DNA of 64,000 nt from Liolophura sinensis (lineage: Eukaryota; Mollusca; Polyplacophora; Chitonida; Chitonidae). Made by a program: the position numbers and the translations under genes. Positions 54,300 through 64,000 of this stretch are shown here, in pieces. A model generated the notes under the pieces. It had not been told where the DNA came from. It searched no databases and was given only the letters and a program-made list of their open reading frames with translations. The stretch is taken from NCBI RefSeq assembly GCF_032854445.1, contig NC_088301.1, positions 43,335,116 through 43,399,115 of the forward strand. Reading direction: 5' to 3'. Each line of letters begins with the position of its first letter. Positions within the stretch are counted from its first letter, which is position 1.

Positions 54300-56954
54300 C
54301 ACTCGTTATATAATTATGGGAATCTTAGTTACACATACCATCGGTTGCGTGAGGGTAAACATACAGTTAAGGTTTGCGATGAGGGTCTTATGGGTGATAA
54401 GCTGCAGGCATGGAAGCAAATCAAGGTAGAGTGATGCTGTAAAATGCATATTTATCTACACCGTTTCAGTTAAACCAAACATAATTATAGACCATGTGAA
54501 CATAACAGAGTGTTAATATTATCGCCGTGTGAGTGGTATAAATGGCCACAGCATTTTGTTTTACTAACGTCCAAGTGTAAGATGTAAAAATGACCTTCAT
54601 TACAGTTTATACAGGTGTTGTCTATGAAATGTGCTTGACTTGGCAGATACATATTATACCTGTGTCATAACCTATTTGTATCTACATGTAGTTCTGCTTA
54701 AATAGGGGATGTAAAGGGGCTGTATGAAATATCTTTTATGTTAACATGAAGGTTTGTCATACGTATACCGCCACATAGACACTATTACGCCGGATATACT
54801 ATTATTCCCGGCTATTAATGATTATTCCGGTATAAGGATGTGCCTCTGTATCCTGTTTAGGAAATAAAATATTGCTTGGCCTGAGGCAGCCTACAAAAAA
54901 AACTCAACGTCATAACATGGCATGCGACTCCGAAAGCAGTATTTATCTTTTTTTGGTTTGCTTGCTAAATAAACGCATTTTATCTTAAAGCTTACTACTG
55001 GGCAAAATTAAGTGCACAAGAGCAACATGTAATATTTTTGCAAAATTACGAGAGCGTATCGAGCTTCATGAAAGACGATATAGACGAACTTAGTTTACCT
55101 TAGTTTCCATTGCAAGCGTTCTTCAAATTTAAAAATCGACAAGAAATGTTTCAAGTTAATCACGGAAGCACTGCCTCATATCTTAAAAATAAAGCAGACG
55201 ACGATACTAAAATATACTGTATGCCCACTTCAATCAGAGCGTGTCGACCTAACCTGTGATACATGTAGTTATTGCCCAGAAAAAAACTGGGAAGGGAGCC
55301 TGTAAAACTCATGGTGCCGTGGCTAATCCCAGAAAGTTGTGGATATATAGGACATGTCCCTGCACAGAAAGCGCAGCCCTATGTGCTCTTGTTATATTTG
55401 ATGCGCATCTATCTAAACTTAGGCTGCCTAACTATCTATGAAGGACGGAGATATAAGCCTACCACCGCAGACGATTATTTAAAAGATCCTGACGAAAAGA
55501 AATTATCATATAGCTGAACTGTTATTCATGTTTGTTCAGTAACTGACGTATTGTCATTCAAGGTAAGATGACAGCGGATATAGACTTAGACATATTATAT
55601 GACAGTACATAAAATGTTCTATACATTGTCAACATGCGAGTTGTGTGCCCGACAGAACTGCTGCCATATAGTAAAGGATTTTGTAATCGTCATTTTACAG
55701 ATCTGTTTGTACTATGCTCCAGTTACATTTGTAGTGTTATCTGTTCACTTACCTGTGGTACGTGAGTTTGGCCTCGGGTAAATTGTGTCGTGTCGCCTTG
55801 CTAGTACGAAGCTTTGTTCTGGTGTATTGCATTTGCTTGGCCTTTATATACATGTGTAAACGGGATGCGCATATGACAGTGTCACGTGACAATTGGAGAG
55901 CGAATTGTGACGAATTGGAGAGCGCGCACATAGCGTTGACTAATCTTGTTTTAGAAAAACTTTTACGGGTAAAGTACATGTGCGTTATCGGAACTATTTT
56001 TTTCCTTTAATACGAAGAGTTACAGCCATGTACCCATTACTTTCTAGGAAACGAAGAATCGTACCAATCATTTCAATTCATGCATGAGCAATGCCATTTA
56101 ATATGAAGTCATCTTTTAACTAAATTTCTTTTCACATCATGATAAACCCATTTTCATTATAGCAACGTTATCTATCGACGTTTCTCATTACAACTGTATG
56201 ATTACTCTAAATAATATAAACATTCTAATAATATATTTCTCATTACGGCGTCAGTATTCTTTTTCTTTTACTTTGTTTGATTCAGGATAACAGTGCTTTT
56301 TATGGCTCATAGCATTTTCCATGAGATAAAATTTTATGAGACGTATCTTTGTAATTGCTCAAGTCACATTGTTCAGAAAACAATTTTAAATTTTATTTAA
56401 ATTAAATTAACAGTTTTAAAAGGGAAACTATATGTTTTTGCTGAAAAGCAATCATGTAATGACTAACACGTCCATTTAAAATGGTTATGTGGGACCCCAG
56501 AAAATTGCTAATGGCAAGTTTCAGAGTTAAAGTGACAAAAGTTAGTTACAGACCTAGGTTTAAGACATATTTTGGCACAGACGTAGGTTTAAGACACATT
56601 TTGTCACCATAAGGTATTTGGAAAACATCCAGGGTAAACAAGTATTCTTAAGCCATATCTATCTATATTTATGTATCATTTTTATCAGGATTTATTTTAG
56701 GGTGTCTCATTTGATAGCAAAATATTCTGTCCCAGTAGACTTTAAGAAAATGCATGTTTACATAACACATTGATCGTCTCGCTGCCTTGGGCAAAAGCAC
56801 ATAGCCTATCCTGCTCTATCCTGATTTTTATAAGGTCAAGACTTTCTGAGACTGCATTAACCGGATATCCTGAGAGTGTTTAACTGTACTTTATGTAGGC
56901 CATACTGGTTACGTTATATATTATATAGCTACATAATGTATGAATAGCTCTCCG

Positions 56955-56956
<2 letters not shown>
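54300..56956. other. No secure gene
   Basis: AT-rich sequence. A frame ending at 55517 (GRRYKPTTADDYLKDPDEKK) has a protein-like end but no splice partner I can find. The promoter of the 809-residue gene should lie near 54060-54500. Confidence 0.4.

Positions 56957-57028
<72 letters not shown>
56957..57028. repeat. (AT)n microsatellite
   Basis: A pure alternating AT/TA tract of about 70 bp. Confidence 0.98.
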
Positions 57029-57032
<4 letters not shown>

Positions 57033-57389
57033 AACGCCTCTAGCTATATAATATAATCCAGTATAAAAAAAACCCAGAAAACATCAAACAAACAAAAATT
57101 ATTATGACAACGCACATTTTATGGTTTTCGGCGGCAATTTATCCTTGCCACTAACATGTTCGCCTGTACTCTGATGTTTCTAAACTAATATAAACGTTTA
57201 TTTTTGATATAAATGTCTTCAAACTGTATCTAATACCGCTTAACCTGGGGCTAGGGGCCGTAAAGGTAGCCATGCTAATTACATCAGCATGACGCCTTTA
57301 TGAACAGTTGCAATGAAAGCGCGACTGAGATACTTGTTTAGCTGTTATTTGACATGGAACTCATTCACGGACTATGAATTTGAACTTTG

Positions 57390-57600
57390 ATATGGAATTC
57401 ATGCCTGGAATATTCATTGTCTGCCCGGCATCATTGAAAACTGATGACCGCTTCTCTCTTGTGTGTTAACGGCTTTATTTCTTATTTGTATAATTTCTTA
57501 CATACCTTTGTCTTTGGGAGTTAGTGTTAAACGTTGTTTTGGAAATGGATCTTGCGATTATCGACTTGGAACGCCCTTTACGGACTACGAATGGTATAGG
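57390..57600 (+). repeat. Dispersed RT-element 3' module, copy 4
   Basis: GAAAACTGATGACCGCTTCT, then GTGTTAAACGTTGTTTTGGA and ATTATCGACTTGGAACGCCC match the order of blocks at 4890-5165. Confidence 0.55.
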
Positions 57601-57729
57601 AATATCGGACTTGACGCTTATATTCAAATCAGCACACATATAACTAATTATACAAAATACTATAAAACAGATTTCAATTTAATAATTTAAAAAAGAAATC
57701 AATAACAGTCATGAATAGTTGGGTCAATC

Positions 57730-59130
57730 GAGTCCCACTCGGGTTCATCTGCTCCAGATCAGATCCAGTTTGGTACCACTAGGTTCAGGTGATGTCCACT
57801 CTGGTCCCACTAGGGGATAAGGATCTAGTTTGTTCCAGGTCATGTCCACACTGGTCCCACTAGGGCCTAGTCTGATCCAAGTCATGTCCACTCTGGTCCC
57901 ATAAGGGTCTAGTCCGGTTCAGGTCATGTCCACACTGGTCCCATCAATGTCTAGTCTGGTTCAGGTCATGTCCAGGTGATGTCCACTCTCGTTCCACTTG
58001 GGTCTAGTGCGGTCCAGATGTCCATTCTGGTCCCAATAGGGTCTAGTCTGGTTCAGGTCATGTCCACTCTCGTTCCTCTTGGGCCTAGTCTGGTACAGGT
58101 CATGTCCACTCTGGTCCCTCTAGGGTCTAGTCTAGTCCAGGTCATGCCCACTCTGGTCCCACTAGGGTCTAGTTCGATCCAAGTCATGTCTAGTCTGGTC
58201 CCAAAAGGGTCTAGTCCGGTTCAGATTATGTCCACACTGGTCCCACTTGGGTCTAGTCTGATCCAATTCATGTCCACTTTCGTTCCACTTGGGTCTAGTC
58301 TGGTTCAGGTCATGTCCACTCTGGTTCCACTTGGGTCTAGTCTGGTACAGGTCATGTCCACTCTCGTTCCACTTGAGTCTAGTCCGGTCCAGATGTCCTC
58401 TCTGGTCCCACTAGGGTCTAGTCCGGTCCAGGTCATGTCCACTCTGGTCCCACTAGGGTCTAGTCTGGTTCAGGTCATGTCCACTCTGGTTCCACTTGGG
58501 TCTAGGCTGGTACAGATCATGTCCACTCTGGTTCCACTGGGGTCTAGTCTAGTCCAGGCCGTGTCCTCTCTGGTCCCATAAGGGTCTAGTCTGTTCCAGG
58601 TCATGTCCACACTGGTCCCACTAGGGTCTAGTCTGATCCAAGTCATGTCCAGTCTGGTCCCAAAAGGGTCTAGTCCGGTTCAGGTCATGTCCACACTAGT
58701 CCCACTTGGGTCTAGTCTGATCTAATTCATGTCAACTCTGGTCCCAACAGGGTCTTGTCTGGTTCAGGTCATGTCCACTCTTTTTCCACTGGTACAGGTC
58801 ATGTCCACTCCGGTCCCACTAGGGTCCAGTCCGGTCCAGATGTCCTCTCTGGTTCCACTAGGGTCTAGTCTGTTCCAGGTCATGTCTACTCTCGTTCCAC
58901 TTGGGTCTAGTCTGGTCCAGGTCATGTCCACTCTGGTCCCACTAGGGTCTAATCTGGTCCAGGTCATGTCCACTCTGGTCCCACTGGTCTAATCTAATCC
59001 AAGTCATGTCCACTCTGGTTCCAATTGGGTTTAGTCTGGTACAGGTCATGTCCACCATGGTCCCACTAGAGTCTAGTCTGGTCTCACTAGGGTCTAGTTT
59101 GGTAAAGGTCTTGTTCACTCTGGTCCCATT
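57730..59130. repeat. 42-bp minisatellite, about 33 units
   Basis: The unit is ATGTCCACTCTGGTCCCACT + AGGGTCTAGTCTGGTTCAGG + TC, with variants. As 42 is a multiple of three, long frames persist on the plus strand (57976-58581, 58729-58992, 59006-59239), each repeating a 14-residue MSTLVPLGSSLVQV-like unit, and a shorter antisense frame repeats DMTWTRLDPSGTRV. There is no start context, signal peptide or flanking exon, so the frames are best seen as a by-product of the repeat. Confidence 0.95.
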
Positions 59131-59239
59131 ACCGTTTCCAGTCTTGTCGAGTGTGACCCATATCAGGTGCAGTCTTGACCAATCTCATCCATATCAGGTC
59201 CTGTCTGGTCAATATCAGGTCCAGTCTGGTCTGATCTGA

Positions 59240-59782
59240 GGCTTTGTCGGCCTCAACTTTGCCGTCTGACAGTAGGGTCGCTCCTATCTTAGGGTTGGGT
59301 ATACAAATTATGAGTTTACGATCTTCTGCATGATAATCAATCGGTAACTCCTGATACAATTTCCAACAATTTTAACTTAACCTCACATCAGCTAAGCTAT
59401 ATTATTCACTGACAAGTATTATTTTCTGACTTCTTTATTGCCAGCATGATATACGAATCCTTGCTTTAACATTAACGAACTGGTAGGCATCAAACATATA
59501 TTTGGGCATCTTCACATAAAACAATAATATAGTGCTTTAATGATGACGCTTGAGTTGTAATTGTCTGAGTATTCTTTCTACTTCATCTCATTCTTTAGTA
59601 TTACATATTGTACTGAAGAGAGAGCATGTACAAACGATATATTATTAAAAGTCGAAAGGGTGTAACTGAATCTGACAAAGCGATGGACAGTAATGACTTT
59701 TGCCCAACTATATAATTGTTCTCGAATCCACTTGCATAGCCGGTTCTACTGTGGCTTTAAAACAAGTTAGTCACGTACATGT
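59240..59782. other. No gene seen
   Basis: AT-rich sequence between the minisatellite and a SINE; the first 50 bp hold eroded minisatellite-like words (CAGGTCCAGTCTGGTC). Confidence 0.5.
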
Positions 59783-60039
59783 ATTTTATTTATTTATTTA
59801 TTTATTTGATTGATGTTTTACGTGGTACTTAAGAATATTTCACTTATACGACGGCGGCCAGCATTATGGTGGGAAAGAACCTGGCAGAGCTCGGGAGAAA
59901 CCCACGACCATCTGCAGGTTTCTGAAAGACCTTCCCATGTTGGAGAGGAAGCCAGCCTGAGCTGGACTTGCACTCACGGCGGCCCCATTGGTGGGAGGCT
60001 TCTGTGTCGTGTTGACGTGCTAATCACCTAGATATCCCC
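59783..60039 (-). mobile_element. SINE family 1
   Basis: ATTT-repeat tail and full body; the tRNA-like head is eroded. Probable decayed target-site duplication GTCACGTACATGTA (left) and GTCAGGTACATGAA (right). Confidence 0.9.
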
Positions 60040-60699
60040 GTCAGGTACATGAACGTACCAAACTGCTGGGGTTTATCTCAGGTGCTTTTTGATTTCTTCA
60101 TCTCATCGCCGTCATATAGAAGAAATTTTATAGACTAAAGCGGTAATGAAAACAAAGTAATCAAATAATTAACTTAATTTTATCAAAATACATTCAAATG
60201 CCAGACGTATTATGATAAATAGGAGGAAATTATTGAAAGAAATGAGCATTAGCCGTAAGTTGTTTTCCACTGTGAGTTGGGTGAACATTTGCTATCTATC
60301 ACTATTCGTGTTGACAATGAGCCCGTCGGGGGGTGCTCGTGGCGGCCTTCGCGCAGTCTAGAGATCGCTGAAGACCACACGCATGTAAGTTTTGTCTTCT
60401 ATCAATATGGCGCGCAAGTGTATTTTTTGTAAATGGATAATGGAGTAAACAGCCACGAGGCGACGTGAATTACGACAAAAGTTACGACCTAATGAGGCAT
60501 ATCTGCAGCATTTCCAGGCACCATTTATTCTTTATCCTTTTAATGAGCCCAAGGCCTCTGATTACATTTTTCGGCTCTAGACAACAAGCTACTGGGCAGG
60601 ATCTCCGTGGAACTATTCCTGTTTTAATCACCGTCTTTTAACATCACAGAGTCAGTCAGCCGAAATCGCGTTTCTGCTCTCCTTAGTCTAACGGATAGG
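60040..60699. other. No gene seen
   Basis: A short GC-richer stretch at 60310-60360 has no associated exon. ATGGCGCGCAAG near 60408 opens a frame that stops after 13 codons. Confidence 0.45.
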
Positions 60700-60999
60700 G
60701 GAATGATTTGATTTTTTTTTTTTTTTTTTTTTTTTTGATTGGTGTTTTACGCCGTACTCAAGAATATTTCACTTATACGACGGCGGCCAGCATTATGGTG
60801 GGTGGAAACCAGGCAGAGCCCGGCGGAAACCCACGACCATCCGCAGGTTGCTGGCAGACCTTCCCACGTACGGCCGGAGAGGAAGCCAGCATAAGCTGGA
60901 CTTGAACTCACACCGACCGCATTGGTGAGAGACTCCTGGGTCATTACGCTACGCTAGCGCGCTAACCAACTGAGCCACGGAGGCCCCGGAATGATTTGA
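60700..60999 (-). mobile_element. Full-length young SINE family 1 with 12-bp target-site duplication
   Basis: The element spans 60712-60987, flanked by GGAATGATTTGA at 60700-60711 and 60988-60999. The A box, B box, body, tail motif and a poly-A tract of about 25 are intact. About 12 differences over 250 bp separate it from the copy at 32701-32980 by eye. Confidence 0.97.
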
Positions 61000-63900
61000 A
61001 TGAAAGCACTCCGCTATCCCGCGCTTAAATGTTAACCAAATCATGAAAGTTGACATACGGGTTATTAATAGGTATACAAAATACATGTGTATAATATATC
61101 AGATTAAGTTATGTGGAGCCACTTCCACAAAACTTCGTAAGTCGCACCTCTTGACAGCTGCTTCGTAGAAAACGTTGTCCAGGTTGTAACGACATAAGGC
61201 CACGTGATTTATGAGAAATATTATGATCAGTCAATTCACCGAGCCTTGTGACTGTTTTTCCCATGAGGTTTTTAGGTCACTTTGACCATTTCCTAGAGCA
61301 GCTTCATTGGTGTACGTGGTGTTTGTCACACACTACTCGAAAAATCGTGCAATTTAAAACATGCAGAAATAACTAGCAACTGCATGACCTAATACAATTA
61401 GTTTTTATGTTTCACGTTCAAATTCCTCCCCCAGATGGTAAATGGTAAATGAAATAGATATCTGTAATAAATACCTGTAATTAGAAACATGAATCACATC
61501 ATGTACATTCAAAATATTTTATCGCTTACACATACAGTTGAATGGAGGAATTTTATACATAAACGATGCTATTCTTTACACTCCTTGCAAAATGCAAATA
61601 TTTCGTTCCATACAAATTACCACCTAATGGTACTATATATCTGAGCATTGGCTGTAATAATTAAAGATACAGGAAGTGAAACTTATCAAGGGGAATAACC
61701 AGATTCTTCCAACATATACGTGCATGTACATGTGAGCGCTATCCTGCACTTATGCCAGATATTAACCTGCCAGATAATAATCTGTAAATAGAGCATTTTC
61801 GTATCATGTACTATTATAGCTCTCCGAGTAATAAATCAACGCATGATTATTTTATGTGCCGAAAGTCTAGTTAATACATAGTAGATACATAGGTTATAGA
61901 AATGTTGGTTGATGCTGCTAAGAGCGGGTTGCGGCAGGTTGGTTAAAGGTCTTTCAGTCTCAAGGCACACGAAGTTTACCTGTTAATCCAGGCCTTGGAC
62001 AGGGAATTTATACATTTTCCCTCCCTCAATGTTCACCGTGTATGTGAAACGGTGCAGTCACGTCTTACAACTTACAAAGCATGCATGTTGTCTGACTGTT
62101 CTACACTTCATTGCCACGCGCTTCTTATGTAAAAATATCATTTAACGTAAAAATTTAATTTCACTTGAGAACCAATTACAGGTTGCAAACAACAAATCTA
62201 GTTCGAAGCGGTGCTCGAGGATTATATACACTAGGTGATATCCGGTGTCCTTTATGGAGAAGACGCGCAGTTCGTATCACCCTCTTGGGGTTATACTTAA
62301 CTGAAACTTGATCTCGAATCATTTCTTCAAATTACATGTATAAATCAAATAGCAGAACTCGGATACTACGTGCATTACATACGAAACTATGCCTCAGCCT
62401 CGTTATTTTGATTTGTGCGTAACACGTCCCGTTACACTGTGAAAACTGAATGCATTATACAGATGTATACCCGTACAGAGAAACTGTATTATTTAATAAT
62501 ATGTTTTATTTCCAGTCATGCTAAAGCCATAATGTTAAAAGAGACCGATTGAAAATAACACCTGCTTACATACATGTAATATGATGGTGTTTTGATTGGA
62601 TATTGCATAACGGTGTTGTTCTGGTATACTGTAAAAAAGAAAAACAGAAATAAATAAAAAGTGAGAAAACGCAAATTAGGTGTTTAGATGTGGGAGTCAA
62701 TGATATTTTATTAACAAAAGTTCGGGATCAGTTCAATGAATTTAAGGTGTGGGGGCGGGGGGGGGGGGGTAATACATTATCAGGAAACACTCCAGCTGTT
62801 GATGGAATAGTTTTAAATGAACAGAAATCTATTTCCTGCACAACATCCGTGGTGACTTGGACACATGATGTTCTCTTCTAACGAATAAGTAATGCCGGCG
62901 TTACCCGTTTGCCCGTAAAAACGCCATCATGCAGGAATAAACAATATAAACCCAATTGGCTCGGAAGTTTCCAATCGCTTGCAGATCAATCGTTTCATCG
63001 ACACTGCTACATTTTCCCTTTTTATACCAATAAATTTGCATCGTATTAATAACGACATAACTGAGTTTTAAACAATAGACTATATACTGGGAAGTCATGC
63101 AGATTGTAGACCTATACATGAATAACCGTAGACCTATTATTACATGTCGCTACCGCTGATTCACCTTAACAATAAAAACTCTTCCGTCTGAGAATATGTA
63201 ACTTTTTTCTTTAAATATGAGATTGAGTTTTGTTTGGTCATAAAATAATTTCCTTATGATGACTAAATGAGATTATTCATCACTTGTCTTTGCCGGATAT
63301 CCGTCTTTATTTAATTCCGGGACAGCAGTAGCCCATACCGTACCGCTTTACGCGCATGTAGGCTTAATACACGGAACACTACGTGCACTTCAGACGCAGA
63401 GCAGCGTGTGGCTGGGAGCAGTACAAGAGTAGCGTGAACACAGCTTATCGGTAAGACTATATATAGCGCCTATAATGTATACGCACTGTGTACAGTCACA
63501 TACAGTTTGAAGAGCTTTACTTACAACATGCCTAAAGATAAATTTTGTAAACATTAGCTGTAGGCCGTAACAAATACCGTCATATACGGTCACCCGGTGA
63601 CGCAAATTGTTTATGTCTCAAAACTTGGCAACACTGTAATCTATAGGCGAGATTTGCTACGCTCGCCAGGTGAACCTGTGTAGGCCTATATGTAGGGCAC
63701 ATTCAGCGTTCTTTTCTATGGCACATTTATGACATCCTCTGGTGGAGTGAATCCATAGTACTGTACTGTATCGTTTGTGTGACCACATAAAGGCGTAACC
63801 GGAAATCTCGATCCACAGGCGGCTGATATATACCGAAACGCGGGGACCGCTTGTCACGCTTAGCTCGAGAGTTATGTGGACTCGATTCCTGTATAATGCT

Positions 63901-64000
63901 TACAAAGAGCTACTGAGTGCCCTTGATCAATTCCGATGCATGCGCGTCAGATTCTTGCTGAACACACACATAACACGACAATTCTGAAAGCCAAAATATT
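61000..64000. other. No gene seen
   Basis: AT-rich to mixed sequence with only short frames. A possible eroded SINE lies near 61920-62070 (GGCCTTGGACAGGGAATTTA, like part of family 3). A G homopolymer lies at about 62756-62769. No splice-framed exon could be supported. Confidence 0.45.

Noticed and set aside
57976-58581. 201-codon plus-strand frame as a repeat protein gene
   Set aside because: It is wholly composed of a 42-bp minisatellite, has no start context or flanking exon, and similar frames exist on the other strand.
60405-60465. ATGGCGCGCAAG opening a Cys-containing peptide like a THAP start
   Set aside because: The frame stops after 13 codons and no donor within it leads to a plausible next exon.

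Overview
The window is animal nuclear DNA, most likely from a lophotrochozoan and probably a mollusc. It has spliced genes with long AT-rich introns, many tRNA-derived SINEs of a type I associate with bivalves and gastropods, long AT microsatellites, and remnants of Ty3/Gypsy, other reverse-transcriptase, hAT-like and Polinton-like elements. The species assignment is inference; no rRNA or mitochondrial marker is present. A run of exactly 200 N (18833-19032) marks a scaffold gap.

Five real or probable genes can be supported. (1) A small intron-poor gene on the minus strand (12619-13083, 154 aa) of unknown function. (2) Head-to-head with it, a two-coding-exon gene on the plus strand (13478-15481, about 93 aa), also unknown, whose exon phases match. 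(3) The 5' half of an RPAP3-like co-chaperone gene on the minus strand (24529 down to the gap at 19033). Its exons are recognisable with good splice sites but carry several frame-breaking indels. (4) A complete 13-exon LIV-1/ZIP4-ZIP12-type zinc transporter gene on the plus strand (30772-41188, about 625 aa). It has a short non-His-rich loop and two altered residues in or next to the conserved metal motifs. A decayed copy of its second exon lies 2.4 kb upstream. (5) An intronless 809-codon gene on the minus strand (51625-54054) that joins a SWAP-70/DEF6-like N-terminus and PH domain to EF-hands and a C-terminal domain I cannot assign. This is the most unusual coding feature.

Layout: 1-1835 decayed Ty3/Gypsy pol with a 35-bp tandem array; 4300-5835 two inverted reverse-transcriptase fragments; 5.8-11.2 kb dispersed repeats and a hAT-like fragment; 12.6-15.5 kb the divergent small genes; 17.2-18.7 kb satellites and a hairpin; 19.0-24.5 kb RPAP3; 24.9-29.6 kb SINEs, a fold-back element and the ZIP relic exon; 30.8-41.2 kb ZIP; 42.2-47.5 kb a SINE-flanked, decayed Polinton/adintovirus-like block; 51.6-54.1 kb the PH/EF-hand gene; 57.7-59.1 kb a 42-bp minisatellite; 59.8-61.0 kb two SINEs. 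From 61.0 kb to the end I see no gene.

Apart from the head-to-head pair, the genes show no functional clustering. No operon, CRISPR array or free-standing tRNA or rRNA gene was seen.
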